Source: an uncultured Anaerolineales bacterium
GTDB taxonomy: Bacteria > Chloroflexota > Anaerolineae > Anaerolineales > Villigracilaceae
Direction of reading: 5' to 3'
DNA: 25,075 nt
Assembly (NCBI GenBank): GCA_937928015.1
Contig: CALFXA010000089.1
Location: forward strand, 1-25,075
This document shows, in pieces, positions 7,565-15,510 of this stretch (its first letter is position 1; every line of letters starts with the position of its first letter). The notes beneath the pieces are model-generated. The model ran no database searches and had not been told where the DNA came from. It saw only the letters and a list, made by a program, of their open reading frames with translations. The position numbers and the translations under genes were made by a program.

Positions 7565-8591
7565 GAATCTTCACCTGCTCCTCCTGACCCTCGGCCTGCT
7601 GACCGTTTCCCTGGCCTGCGCCACCGCCGAGACCCTCGTCAATGGGACAGCCACCCCTGTCCCCACCTCTACGGCCACCCTCACGCCGACTCCCGCCGAG
7701 ACGCCCACAACCACCGCCGTCCCCACCGTGGACTGGACTCCCATCGCCTGCGAGGGCGGGGACTGCATCGACGCCTGCATGGCCCGCGTGGAAGCCATCC
7801 TCGAAGTCAGTCCGTACAAGGATTTGACGGACGAGGTAAAAAGCGGCTCGACCGATTACGAACTCGCCACCTATCCCGTGAACGGGAACGAGATCGGCGA
7901 CCTTGAAACAGCATGGGCACCCAAAGAGTACAAAATATTTCAAAAGGACCAGAACACGCATCGCCGTATCTGGAATTACTTCACGTCCGTGATTCCCGAG
8001 GAGATGCGCAAACGGGTGGATGAATTCATCGTCTTCACGGATGGACCCCGCAACCGACTGGCCTACGTCAAGCCGACCTCGGACGACACCCAGACCTGGG
8101 CCATCGCCTTCGACATCCTCGACTCCGACTACCCGCCCTATCTGACCGAGACCCTGGTCCACGAGGTCGGGCATCTTGTCACCATCGACGCGGCGCAACT
8201 CGACACGGATAATCACTCGGCATCGGCCTGCAAGACCTTCCTCCTGCCCGAGGGATGCAGCACCAAAGACTCCTATATCAGCCAGTTTTACAAGCGTTTC
8301 TGGCCCGACCTGACTAACGAGTGGAGCGAGGTGGAAGCCGCGCATAGCGAAGCGGAATATCGTGTCCTGGTCGAGAATTTCTACCGCCGACATTCCAATG
8401 AGTTCGTCAGTTCGTATGCCGCCACCAGCCCCATCGAGGATATCGCCGAGAGTTGGGCCGTCTTCGTGCTGACGCCCAAGCCCGAGGAAAAATCCGTTGC
8501 TGATGAAAAAGTGCTGTTCTTCTATGACTTCCCCGAACTGGTGACCTACCGCCAGCAGATCATCCAGGGATTGTGCTCGTACACGCAGTAA
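7545..8591 (+). CDS. Lipoprotein HExxH metalloprotease-like protein, copy 2
   Basis: A 348-residue paralogue of the previous protein. I place the start at ATG 7545, inside the end of copy 1; the alternative ATG 7530 would add five residues without a better ribosome site. A lipoprotein signal ends in LTVSLAC with Cys25 as the lipid-bearing residue, followed by a Thr/Pro-rich linker (about residues 35-65) typical of secreted Chloroflexota lipoproteins. The zinc motif is H206-E207-V-G-H210 ('LVHEVGHLVTI'), and 'IEDIAESWAVFV' provides the likely third ligand. The conserved 'CEGGDCIDACMARVE' segment matches 'CADGQCIEGCVAKAA' in copy 1, so a disulfide pattern is shared. Unlike copies 1 and 3 it is anchored by lipid rather than a helix. 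Peptidase activity is inferred from the motifs only. Confidence 0.82.
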   Translation: MNRLRNKNLHLLLLTLGLLTVSLACATAETLVNGTATPVPTSTATLTPTPAETPTTTAVPTVDWTPIACEGGDCIDACMARVEAILEVSPYKDLTDEVKSGSTDYELATYPVNGNEIGDLETAWAPKEYKIFQKDQNTHRRIWNYFTSVIPEEMRKRVDEFIVFTDGPRNRLAYVKPTSDDTQTWAIAFDILDSDYPPYLTETLVHEVGHLVTIDAAQLDTDNHSASACKTFLLPEGCSTKDSYISQFYKRFWPDLTNEWSEVEAAHSEAEYRVLVENFYRRHSNEFVSSYAATSPIEDIAESWAVFVLTPKPEEKSVADEKVLFFYDFPELVTYRQQIIQGLCSYTQ

Positions 8592-8641
8592 AAAGCCGAA
8601 TCAACTGTCCATGCCTTGCAAGGAGGAGCCACGACATTTGA

Positions 8642-8650
8642 TGGTATGCT
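8642..8650 (+). promoter_or_regulatory. Extended -10 promoter before metalloprotease copy 3
   Basis: TGG (8642-8644) followed by TATGCT (8645-8650). A start near 8657 would give a short leader carrying CGGAGG (8665-8670) just before ATG 8675. No clear -35 box. This suggests that copy 3 and the genes after it can be expressed separately. Confidence 0.4.
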
Positions 8651-8674
8651 TGCCGAAATTTTCGCGGAGGCTTT

Positions 8675-9745
8675 ATGAATAAGAACATGGTTTGGATTGT
8701 TGCGGGGGTGATCCTGTTGTGCTGTGCCCTGATTTGTTGCGCGGGTGCGGTTGGATATTATTATTTCACCACGGAAGAAACCGTCAGCGCCACCGAACTC
8801 CCGCCCGTTGCGGAGGAGCCCCAGGTCACGGAGCTGCCGTCGGTGCCCGCCACGGAGTCCTCCGTCGCCGCCTGCCCCGCCTCGATGCAAAACATCATCG
8901 ACGCCGTGCAATATTCCGTCTACAGCCCCGATGACTCCAGCGGCGTGGACGAACCCGATTCGGTCAACCTGGTCACCTACAGCGTGGACGGGGATCAGAT
9001 CAACGATCCGCAATTCGAGGATGTGCCATCTACGTTAGAGTCCCAGCAAAAGGATACCTCCTCCCAGCAATTGGCCTGGGATTTGTTCGCCAAACTGATC
9101 CCTGCCGACCAGCGGCAGGTGGTCTCTGAGTATGTGGTCTTCACCGACGGCCCCAGCAATATCCTGGCCGCCGTCGAACAGTCTTACGATGACCCTGCAC
9201 AATGGATGGTCGAAGTGGACAGCGCCGATTTGGCCGACCGCGAAAACCTGTATTTCACCCTCGTCCACGAATTTGGTCACCTGCTCACCCTCGGCCCGAG
9301 CCAGGTTCCGCCTGACGTGGAAGTCTATAACAATCCCGATGACTCCGATTTGTACGACCGCAAGGTGGCCGCCTGTCCCACCTACTTCCCTGGCGAGGGA
9401 TGCAGCCTGTCCGCCTCGTACATCAACACCTTCTATGACCGCTTCTGGACAGGTCTGGTGGACGAATGGCAGCCCATCGACGATCTCGGTTACGGCGACG
9501 ATCTCGACACATACTACGACGAACTCTATGCCTTCTATGAGCAACACCAGGACGAATTCGTGGACGATTACGCCGCCACCAATCCATCCGAGGACATCGC
9601 CGAGTCGTTCGCCTATTTCGTCTTCTCGCCCAAACCCGCAGGGGATACGGTCGCTGAACAGAAGGTCCTGTTCTTTTACGAGTACCCCGAACTGGTGACC
9701 CTGCGCTCCGAGATTCTGGCGAGCTTCTGCCAACTGGAGGAATGA
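8675..9745 (+). CDS. Membrane-anchored HExxH metalloprotease-like protein, copy 3
   Basis: A 356-residue paralogue of the two preceding genes; CGGAGG lies 4 bases before ATG. The N-terminal hydrophobic helix (about residues 5-30) contains two CC pairs and lacks a clean lipobox, so it is called a signal anchor; lipidation at one of these Cys cannot be excluded. A Pro/Glu/Val-rich spacer follows. The zinc motif is H198-E199-F-G-H202 ('LVHEFGHLLTL'), with 'SEDIAESFAYFVF' downstream. Between them, 'CPTYFPGEGCSLSASYINTFYDRFW' parallels 'CKTFLLPEGCSTKDSYISQF' of copy 2, including the Cys pair. The N-terminal 'CxxxC' region of copies 1-2 is reduced to a single Cys here. The last four bases overlap the region where the phosphatase begins. 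Confidence 0.82.
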   Translation: MNKNMVWIVAGVILLCCALICCAGAVGYYYFTTEETVSATELPPVAEEPQVTELPSVPATESSVAACPASMQNIIDAVQYSVYSPDDSSGVDEPDSVNLVTYSVDGDQINDPQFEDVPSTLESQQKDTSSQQLAWDLFAKLIPADQRQVVSEYVVFTDGPSNILAAVEQSYDDPAQWMVEVDSADLADRENLYFTLVHEFGHLLTLGPSQVPPDVEVYNNPDDSDLYDRKVAACPTYFPGEGCSLSASYINTFYDRFWTGLVDEWQPIDDLGYGDDLDTYYDELYAFYEQHQDEFVDDYAATNPSEDIAESFAYFVFSPKPAGDTVAEQKVLFFYEYPELVTLRSEILASFCQLEE

Positions 9746-9747
9746 TC

Positions 9748-10266
9748 GTGGACGAACGTCCCATCCCCGAAACCTATTGGGTGGAACCTGACCGCTTCCT
9801 TGCTGGGGAATATCCTGGCCGCCCGAACGACGAGTTGACCCGTCAGCGCCTCGACCGTTTCCTCGCGCAGGGATTCGACACCTTCATCGACCTGACCACC
9901 GAAGGGGAAATGCCGTCCTACCATTCCATCCTGGTCGAGCAGGCCCGCCTCTACAGCCTGGCCGTCCGCCACCTGCGCTTCCCCATCGGCGACTTCGGCT
10001 TGCCCACCCGCGAAGGCATGACCGCCACCTTGAACACCATCGATGCCGCCCTGGCCGAGGGCCACAAGGTCTACGTCCACTGTTGGGGCGGTATCGGGCG
10101 GACAGGCACCACGGTCGGCTGTTACCTCGCCCGTCACGGATTGAGCGGCGACGGGGCCCTTCGTCAGCTTGCCGAGTGGTGGCGGGGAGTCCCCAAAAGC
10201 GCCGTCCATCCCCATTCCCCTGAGACTCTCCAGCAAATGCAATTCGTGCTGGCTTGGAAGGAATAA
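9748..10266 (+). CDS. Tyrosine/dual-specificity protein phosphatase family protein
   Basis: A 172-residue cytoplasmic protein. The start is taken as GTG 9748 because GGAGG (9736-9740) lies 7 bases upstream of it, whereas ATG 9742 would be only 1 base away. The cysteine-phosphatase loop is H-C112-W-G-G-I-G-R118-T-G, the Cys-x5-Arg signature of protein tyrosine and dual-specificity phosphatases, with Cys112 as nucleophile. 'FPIGDFGLPT' upstream of the loop offers Asp as the general acid, and an N-terminal 'FLAGEYPG' segment matches the entry region of this family. It could dephosphorylate proteins or small phospho-compounds. It follows metalloprotease copy 3 without a gap and precedes a lipoprotein gene, but no kinase is nearby to suggest a target. 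Confidence 0.88.
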   Translation: MDERPIPETYWVEPDRFLAGEYPGRPNDELTRQRLDRFLAQGFDTFIDLTTEGEMPSYHSILVEQARLYSLAVRHLRFPIGDFGLPTREGMTATLNTIDAALAEGHKVYVHCWGGIGRTGTTVGCYLARHGLSGDGALRQLAEWWRGVPKSAVHPHSPETLQQMQFVLAWKE

Positions 10267-10268
10267 CT

Positions 10269-11237
10269 ATGAAACCCGTTCAACGTCTCCTCGTCGCGCT
10301 CCTCATGCTCTTCACGTTCGTCAGCCTGGCCTGCCAGAGCGCAACCAACCTGGTGATCACACCCACCCCCACGGCCTCGCTCACTCCCACGATTACCCTT
10401 ACTCCTACACGCACCCCGCGTCCCACCAAGACCTTTACGCCCACCCCCACGCCGCTGGTCATCAGAGTGGACCATATGCACAAGGTGCGCAGCGGGGGCT
10501 TCGAGTTTCCCGTGTTCGACGGGATGAAGACGGAGATTAGCAATCACGACGCGTTCATGTACAGCAAGAACGAAAAGCTGAACGTCTACCTCTCGGGGCA
10601 GGTCCCCTATCCTGGCGAGCACGTCAACACCACGCTCAAGTATTACATGGAATGGGCCAACAAGCAGTTCCGCAACGTGACCGAAGGGGAGCGCGAGACC
10701 TTCACGCACGCGGGCGCGGACGGCGCGGGAATGTTCTTCAGCGGCCTCACCAAGGACGGCGAACCCTTCCAGGCCCGCGTCGCTTTTCTGCGTCCTGAAG
10801 GCGGCAAGATGCTCACCCTGTTGGTCTATGCCTACGGCGAGGGAGCCTGGGACGAGTTTGGGCAGCAGGCCTACCAGACCACACTCGATAAGGTCACCTT
10901 CTTCGAGATTACTTCCTGGGAAGGCTGCTCCATTTCGACCGACCCAGCCTACGGTTTCTCAGAAAGAAAGCCTGTGTTGCTCGGCGGCGAACTCCTGCTG
11001 GGACCAGACCGCGAAGAAGATTATATGAGCGCCCTGCTCGGCAAGGACGGCGGGGTGGTCTTCTACTCGCGCATTGACACCGTCGAGGTCAACGGCAAGA
11101 CCCTCGACAAATACATCCTGCGCGTCGGCAACGGCGGCAGCAAGACCCTGTTCATCGACCTGTACCATGCGGGTCCCGTCCAGGTGCCATCGGGCATGAC
11201 CTGTTCCAGTCCGCTGCCCGCCAGGTTGGACAACTGA
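10269..11237 (+). CDS. Lipoprotein of unknown function with Thr/Pro linker
   Basis: A 322-residue exported lipoprotein. ATG 10269 is chosen because GGAAGGA (10256-10262) lies 6 bases upstream and the resulting N-terminus is a clean lipoprotein signal ending in SLAC with Cys22 as the anchor. Residues about 30-63 are a Thr/Pro linker made of TPT/TLTPT units, keeping the folded domain away from the membrane. The remaining 250 residues are a mixed alpha/beta domain with no motif that I recognise; a 'CSISTDPAYGFSERKPVLLGG' segment and a C-terminal 'MTCSSPLP' hold its only two Cys, which could form a disulfide. It is 2 bases after the phosphatase and one base before the methyltransferase, so the three are likely co-transcribed. 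Confidence 0.8.
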   Translation: MKPVQRLLVALLMLFTFVSLACQSATNLVITPTPTASLTPTITLTPTRTPRPTKTFTPTPTPLVIRVDHMHKVRSGGFEFPVFDGMKTEISNHDAFMYSKNEKLNVYLSGQVPYPGEHVNTTLKYYMEWANKQFRNVTEGERETFTHAGADGAGMFFSGLTKDGEPFQARVAFLRPEGGKMLTLLVYAYGEGAWDEFGQQAYQTTLDKVTFFEITSWEGCSISTDPAYGFSERKPVLLGGELLLGPDREEDYMSALLGKDGGVVFYSRIDTVEVNGKTLDKYILRVGNGGSKTLFIDLYHAGPVQVPSGMTCSSPLPARLDN

Positions 11238-11238
11238 C

Positions 11239-11967
11239 GTGGACTGGCACGCCCGCTATCTCCAGCAGGCCCGTTGGACGCGTGACCTGCGCGCCTACCT
11301 GTTCGAGCGCGCGGGCTGGCGGGAGGCGCGCCGTGTCTTGGAGGTGGGATGTGGGACGGGCGCCATTCTGCGCGAGTGGACGGGGCCTGCGACCCTGCAC
11401 GCCCTGGACCTGGAGCCTGCCGCCCTGGCCCAATGCGGACTCCACGCCCCGGGCGCGCACCGCGTCCGCGCCAACGGGCTGGTCCTGCCCTATCCTGCCA
11501 CCGCATTCGACATCACCTTTTGCCATTTCTTCCTGCTCTGGGTGCGCGATCCGCTGCAAGCCCTGCTCGAAATGAAGCGTGTCACCCGCCCGGGCGGCAG
11601 CATCCTGGCGCTGGCCGAACCCGATTACACCGCCCGTGTGGACGCGCCGCCCGAACTCCGTCCGCTGGGGTGCTGGCAGGCCGAGTCTCTGCAACGGCAA
11701 GGAGCAGACGTGGGCTTCGGCGCGCGGCTGGCCGAGACCTTCTTCAAGGCGGGTATCCCGCTCGTCGAAACGGGGCCCATCCAAAGTCGTGGAAATGAGT
11801 CCGCGCCTGGGGAGCGGGAACTGGAATGGGCCGTGCTCGAAGCCGATTTGGCGGGCTTTGTCCCGAGGGAAGATATCCAGGCCATGCAGCGGCTGGACGA
11901 ACAGGCTTGGGCAAACGGGACGAGGGCTCTGCACGTCCCGACCTATTTCGCCTGGGGCAGGGTTTGA
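11239..11967 (+). CDS. Class I SAM-dependent methyltransferase
   Basis: A 242-residue cytoplasmic protein starting at GTG 11239, one base after the lipoprotein stop. Motif I is V-L-E-V-G-C-G-T-G at residues 33-41, and 'LHALDLEPAAL' gives the acidic end of strand 2 that binds the SAM ribose. 'FDITFCHFFLLWVRDPLQALLEMKRVTRPGG' is the usual motif for strands 4 and 5 with the post-strand 'RPGG' turn. This fits the Methyltransf_11/25 type acting on small molecules or lipids; the substrate cannot be read from the sequence. The N-terminal 'RYLQQARWTRDLRAYLF' helix is common in Anaerolineae homologues as I remember them. A gap of about 90 bases with a promoter follows before the signal peptidase gene. 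Confidence 0.85.
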   Translation: MDWHARYLQQARWTRDLRAYLFERAGWREARRVLEVGCGTGAILREWTGPATLHALDLEPAALAQCGLHAPGAHRVRANGLVLPYPATAFDITFCHFFLLWVRDPLQALLEMKRVTRPGGSILALAEPDYTARVDAPPELRPLGCWQAESLQRQGADVGFGARLAETFFKAGIPLVETGPIQSRGNESAPGERELEWAVLEADLAGFVPREDIQAMQRLDEQAWANGTRALHVPTYFAWGRV

Positions 11968-12023
11968 ATTACAGTTTCAAATTAAGCCTTTCTAAGGTTG
12001 AGAGGGCGGAGGGGAAATGGTTG

Positions 12024-12029
12024 TATAAT
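12024..12029 (+). promoter_or_regulatory. Consensus -10 box upstream of signal peptidase gene
   Basis: A perfect TATAAT at 12024-12029, 16 bases before the Shine-Dalgarno CGGAGG (12045-12050). The nearest -35-like hexamer (TTGAGA, 11998-12003) is 20 bases away, longer than the usual 17, so the promoter would rely mostly on the -10. Confidence 0.45.
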
Positions 12030-12056
12030 CCCCCCAGAAATTATCGGAGGCAGATT

Positions 12057-12662
12057 TTGGAAGCATTGCAACCTGAAAACCCGTTGGAAAATCAACCGGA
12101 GGTCACGGAACAGACTCCCGAGCAAGAGAAGGTCAAATGGGGGCAGATTTTGCTGGATATTGTGGAAACGGTGGTGCTGGCGCTGGTGCTCTTTCTGGGT
12201 ATCAACGCCGTCTCGGCCCGTGTGCGCGTGGATGGGTTCAGCATGAACCCGACCTTGATGGACGGTGAGTTCGTGCTGGTCAATCGCCTGGCCTATCGCG
12301 TCGGCGACATGCAGCGCGGTGACATCATCGTCTTCCGCTCAACCACCAACCCCGACCTGGACTTGATCAAACGCATCATCGGCCTGCCTGGCGACCAGGT
12401 GGACATCCATGACGGACAGGTCATCGTCAATGGAAAGGCGTTGAGCGAACCCTACATCGCGGCTGCGCCCAATTACCGTGGCGCGTGGCAGGTGCCCGAG
12501 GGGCATCTCTTCGTCCTGGGCGACAACCGCAACGACTCGTCCGACTCTCACCAGTGGGGGCTGTTGCCGTTCGAGAATATCGTCGGCAAGGCGATCTTTA
12601 TCTATTGGCCGTTCCCCGAGTGGGGCGTCATCCGCCACTACGACCTGATGTCTGCTTCGTGA
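12057..12662 (+). CDS. lepB: Signal peptidase I
   Basis: A 201-residue membrane protease that removes signal peptides from exported proteins. The start is read as TTG 12057: CGGAGG ends 6 bases upstream, TATAAT lies further upstream, and earlier in-frame codons fall inside the methyltransferase gene. A hydrophilic N-terminus leads to one membrane helix (about residues 32-52). The catalytic Ser is S62 in 'GFSMNPTLMDG' and the general base is K105 in 'LDLIKRIIGLPGD', followed by the conserved 'LGDNRNDSSDSHQWG' box, so both halves of the Ser-Lys dyad and the family boxes are present. Length is normal for the short single-helix type. Many products in this window (lipoproteins, the DUF2207-like protein) are exported, though lipoproteins use signal peptidase II instead. 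Confidence 0.95.
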   Translation: MEALQPENPLENQPEVTEQTPEQEKVKWGQILLDIVETVVLALVLFLGINAVSARVRVDGFSMNPTLMDGEFVLVNRLAYRVGDMQRGDIIVFRSTTNPDLDLIKRIIGLPGDQVDIHDGQVIVNGKALSEPYIAAAPNYRGAWQVPEGHLFVLGDNRNDSSDSHQWGLLPFENIVGKAIFIYWPFPEWGVIRHYDLMSAS

Positions 12663-12670
12663 GGCCCATC

Positions 12671-12967
12671 ATGACCAAAGCCCAACCGCCTGTCGTGAGT
12701 AGTTTCCCCTGCACCGAATGTTCGGCAGGGATCATGCAGCCCCGTCTGTTGACCTATTTCACCTGGCTGAACGAGGAGTTGATCACGGTCCCCTCCTTCC
12801 CCGCCTGGGTGTGCGACGTGTGCGGCCGCCGCGAATACGACGAGCGGTCCATCTCGTGGCTGGACATGCTGCTCGACCCCAACGCGGGCGAACCGACCCG
12901 CAAGAAAAAGATCGCGCCGCGTACCCGTCCGACGGCCAGGCCGTCGCGTCCTGCGCCCGAATCATAG
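12671..12967 (+). CDS. YgiT-type zinc-finger protein
   Basis: A 98-residue protein starting 8 bases after lepB; TGAGG at the lepB stop serves as its ribosome site. Two CxxC pairs, C14-C17 and C48-C51, enclose a beta-rich stretch with 'LITVPSFPAWVCDVCGRREYD'. That 'vP-x-x-V-C-x-x-C-G' pattern is characteristic of the YgiT-type zinc finger seen at the N-terminus of MqsA antitoxins and in many free-standing small proteins. The C-terminal 25 residues are a basic, Pro/Arg-rich tail that may contact nucleic acid. No helix-turn-helix follows the finger and no MqsR/HicA-like toxin is adjacent, so an antitoxin role is unlikely; the function is unknown. Confidence 0.8.
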   Translation: MTKAQPPVVSSFPCTECSAGIMQPRLLTYFTWLNEELITVPSFPAWVCDVCGRREYDERSISWLDMLLDPNAGEPTRKKKIAPRTRPTARPSRPAPES

Positions 12968-12985
12968 TCCGCAAGGAAACCCGAC

Positions 12986-13540
12986 ATGGCGATGGATACC
13001 TCCCCCCGCACCTTCCGCTTTCTGCCCGCCGACATCCTGACCTCAGGGTATCGGCTGGTGGGCAAGGTGATGGCGGGAAGCACGGGCGTGTTGGGCATGT
13101 TGAACGACACCACCCACTCCACGCTGGAAATCCACGACGCGCGCATGGCCCGTCTGCACATGCCCACAAAGCTGGTGGACCACTTCGAGGTGGTGCGCAT
13201 GACCAAGCAGCGTGTCCACAGCCTGTGCATGGCCCGCCGCGAGGACCTGGGTCCGCAGGCGCTGGTGCGCGGCGGTTACACCAACATCTCCGAATATCCC
13301 GCCCGCATCACCACGCAGGTCTTCGAGATCGAGGGCGTGCTGGAAATCCCCGGGCGTTTCGATTTCACCGCGCTGATGTCGGAGAGTGCGCGTGAGTTCA
13401 TCCCCGTCTTCAACGCCACACTGACGGCCATCCTGCTGCCCAATTTGCGTGTGGAGAGTCCAGCCATGCTGGTCAATCGCCGCCAGGTGGACATGATCGC
13501 CTTGCTGGGTCAGCGCGTCAAGGCGGACAGCAAAAAATAA
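12986..13540 (+). CDS. Conserved-looking hypothetical protein, 184 residues
   Basis: A real gene by its Shine-Dalgarno (AAGGA, 12973-12977, 8 bases before ATG) and its position between the YgiT-type gene and a strong terminator. I do not recognise the family. The protein is soluble, with no signal peptide or membrane helix. Repeated strand-like segments ('STLEIHDARMARLHMPTKL', 'TTQVFEIEGVLEIPGRFDF') suggest a mainly beta N-terminal and middle part, and 'ESPAMLVNRRQVDMIALLG' near the end a strand-helix closing unit. It has a single Cys and no obvious catalytic triad or nucleotide-binding loop. It is probably co-transcribed with lepB and the zinc-finger gene (gaps 8 and 18 bases). Confidence 0.75.
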   Translation: MAMDTSPRTFRFLPADILTSGYRLVGKVMAGSTGVLGMLNDTTHSTLEIHDARMARLHMPTKLVDHFEVVRMTKQRVHSLCMARREDLGPQALVRGGYTNISEYPARITTQVFEIEGVLEIPGRFDFTALMSESAREFIPVFNATLTAILLPNLRVESPAMLVNRRQVDMIALLGQRVKADSKK

Positions 13541-13580
13541 GTTTGACCATCCGAGTGTAATTTCAAAAGTTGTTTTCAGG

Positions 13581-13614
13581 AAAAGCATGTCGGGGACATG
13601 CTTTTTATTTTTTA
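13581..13614 (+). terminator. Rho-independent terminator
   Basis: Stem AAAAGCATGTC (13581-13591) and GACATGCTTTT (13595-13605), loop GGG, followed by tattttttt-like T-rich bases. It ends the lepB operon. Confidence 0.9.
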
Positions 13615-13684
13615 CATTCCGCAAGAATCGGGTCGCCCGCGGGTTGCGTAATCCATAGAATCGGCGTTATAAGAAAGGAGCCTT

Positions 13685-14539
13685 ATGAACCCGTCCCCCT
13701 ATTCCCAACTCGCCGAAGATTATCAGCGCATCGAGCAGGCCATCCAATACCTCGACGATCATTATCAGGACCAGCCCAGCCTCGAAGAGGTGGCCGCCAG
13801 CCTGGGGTTGAGCGAGTTCCATTTTCAACGTCTGTTCACCCGCTGGGCAGGCATCAGCCCCAAACGCTTCCTGCAATTCGTCACCAAGGAACATGCCCGC
13901 GACCTGCTGCACCAGTCCGAGAATTTGCTGGATACCACCCATCGGGTCGGACTCTCCAGCCTGGGGCGTCTACACGACCTCATGGTCAACACCGAGGCCG
14001 TTTCGCCAGGGGAGTATAAGTCGCGCGGCGCAGGCTTGACCATCCGCTACGGGCTGCATCCCACGCCTTTCGGCTCGTGCCTGATTGGCCTGACCGAGCG
14101 CGGAATCTGCCACCTGAGTTTCGTCCAGACGAGCGAAGGCGACGCCATCGACGCCCTGGCCGCAGACTGGACCTCCGCCAAGATGGTTGAGGACCAGCGG
14201 GCCACCGCCCCGTGGGTGGGTCCCATCTTTGACCTGAGTCAACGCAGAGATCGTCCCCTGCACCTCTTTCTGCGCGGGACGAATTTCCAACTCAAGGTGT
14301 GGGAGGCGCTATTGAGTGTCCCCGCTGGAACGGTGACCACCTATGAGCAGATCGCCGCGCAGATCGGCAAGCCGCAGGCATTGCGGGCTGTTGGCACGGC
14401 CGTGGGACACAATTCCATCGCAGTGCTTATCCCCTGTCACCGCGTCATTCGCAAGATGGGTGAGTTCGGCAACTATCGGTATGGACCTGCGCGTAAGAAG
14501 GCCCTGCTCGGCTGGGAAGCCTCGCGGGCGCAGGCATAA
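13685..14539 (+). CDS. AraC-type HTH / O6-alkylguanine-DNA alkyltransferase fusion (Ada-like)
   Basis: A 284-residue protein with AAAGGAG (13674-13680) 4 bases before ATG. Residues about 13-112 are an AraC-type double helix-turn-helix ('SLEEVAASLGLSEFHFQRLFTRWAGISPKRFLQ'). Residues about 120-195 match the N-terminal subdomain of alkyltransferases, and 199-280 are the catalytic DNA-binding subdomain with the acceptor Cys251 in 'IPCHRVI' and an arginine finger in 'QALRAVGTAV'. It removes alkyl groups from O6-guanine by transferring them irreversibly to Cys251. Compared with E. coli Ada it lacks the N-terminal zinc domain that takes up methylphosphotriester groups, so it cannot be switched on by the classic Cys38 methylation. 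This short fusion occurs in many bacteria. A -10-like TAGAAT (13656-13661) precedes it. The EamA gene follows after 16 bases. Confidence 0.92.
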   Translation: MNPSPYSQLAEDYQRIEQAIQYLDDHYQDQPSLEEVAASLGLSEFHFQRLFTRWAGISPKRFLQFVTKEHARDLLHQSENLLDTTHRVGLSSLGRLHDLMVNTEAVSPGEYKSRGAGLTIRYGLHPTPFGSCLIGLTERGICHLSFVQTSEGDAIDALAADWTSAKMVEDQRATAPWVGPIFDLSQRRDRPLHLFLRGTNFQLKVWEALLSVPAGTVTTYEQIAAQIGKPQALRAVGTAVGHNSIAVLIPCHRVIRKMGEFGNYRYGPARKKALLGWEASRAQA

Positions 14540-14555
14540 TCATATTTGGAGAAAC

Positions 14556-15485
14556 ATGAAAACCAAGATCTGGATCGCTTTACTGGCACTGTACATCGTT
14601 TGGGGTTCGACCTATCTGGCCATTCGCTTCGCCGTGGAGAGCATCCCGCCCTTCTTCCATGCGGGGCTGCGTTTTTTGATCGCGGGCCTGATCCTGTTGA
14701 CCTGGCGCAAGGCGGCGGGTGACCCGCTCCCGACGCGCAAACAGTGGGCCGCGCTGTTCGTGGTCGGCACGCTGCTGCTGCTGGGCGGCAATGGATTGGT
14801 CTCGTGGGCCGAGCAGACCATCCCTTCGGGGATCGCGGCGTTGATCGTCGGGGCGGTACCCATGTTCCTGGTGATCGCCGAGGCCATCCGCCCGGGCGGC
14901 GTCAAACCAACCCCGCGCGTCATCATCGGCTTGCTGATCGGCTTCTTCGGCATCTACCTGCTGGTAGGGCCGTCCGAGTTTTCGGGCGGGATGCACCTCA
15001 ACCCATTGGGCGTCATCGCCCTGCTGGCGGCGGCCTCCCTGTGGGCCACGGGTTCGATCTACAGCAAACATGCGGACCTGCCCAAGTCAGCGCTGATGAT
15101 GACGGGCGGCGAGATGCTCATGGGCAGCATCTCCCTGTTCCTCGTCAGTCTGCTGACAGGCGAACTGAAAGGCTTCAGCTTCGCCCAGGTGACGACCAAC
15201 TCCTGGCTGGGGTTGGCCTATCTCATCACGATTGGTTCGATGATCGGCTTCGTCTCGTATGCCTGGCTGCTGCAAAACGCACCCATCTCGCTGGTGGCCA
15301 CATATGCCTACGTCAACCCGTTGGTGGCGGTCTTCCTCGGCTTTCTCTTCGCCAGCGAGGACCTATCCCTGCGCATCCTGGCGGCCTCGATCATCATCAT
15401 CGGGTCGGTGGTATTCATCAATAGCGGAAGCAAGCCGAAGGTCCAGACGGAACCCAACGACGCGGTCCTCGCGGAAGAAGGTTGA
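14556..15485 (+). CDS. EamA-family drug/metabolite transporter
   Basis: A 309-residue inner-membrane protein with GGAG just upstream of ATG 14556. About ten hydrophobic helices are arranged as two EamA repeats of five. The first repeat starts with 'LLALYIVWGSTYLAIRFAV' and includes 'PPFFHAGLRFLIAGLIL'; the second has 'LAAASLWATGSIYSKH' and ends with 'VATYAYVNPLVAVFLGFLFASE', the family's recurring Tyr-x-x-x-x-Pro helix. The overall pattern is close to YedA-type members. Family members export amino acids, purines or drugs; the substrate here is unknown. It directly follows the alkyltransferase fusion gene and may share its transcript, possibly linking export to alkylating stress (inference only). 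Confidence 0.9.
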   Translation: MKTKIWIALLALYIVWGSTYLAIRFAVESIPPFFHAGLRFLIAGLILLTWRKAAGDPLPTRKQWAALFVVGTLLLLGGNGLVSWAEQTIPSGIAALIVGAVPMFLVIAEAIRPGGVKPTPRVIIGLLIGFFGIYLLVGPSEFSGGMHLNPLGVIALLAAASLWATGSIYSKHADLPKSALMMTGGEMLMGSISLFLVSLLTGELKGFSFAQVTTNSWLGLAYLITIGSMIGFVSYAWLLQNAPISLVATYAYVNPLVAVFLGFLFASEDLSLRILAASIIIIGSVVFINSGSKPKVQTEPNDAVLAEEG

Positions 15486-15497
15486 TCGCCTTTCGAG

Positions 15498-15503
15498 TAT
15501 ACT
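15498..15503 (+). promoter_or_regulatory. -10 box placed for a leaderless start
   Basis: TATACT at 15498-15503 is 7 bases from ATG 15511 and no Shine-Dalgarno lies between them, so transcription probably begins at or next to the start codon. Confidence 0.5.
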
Positions 15504-15510
15504 TTTTGAC

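Noticed and set aside
6587..9745. Metzincin (HExxHxxGxxH) proteases
   Set aside because: The third His and the metzincin Gly are absent after HExGH; a downstream Glu in EDIAES fits better.
9742..9747. ATG 9742 as the phosphatase start
   Set aside because: GGAGG would be only 1 base upstream; GTG 9748 gives the proper 7-base spacing.
12671..12967. MqsA-type antitoxin
   Set aside because: Only the zinc finger is present; there is no HTH domain and no toxin gene beside it.
13685..14539. Full Ada with methylphosphotriester repair
   Set aside because: The N-terminal zinc domain with its Cys ligands is missing; only the HTH and O6-guanine parts are present.
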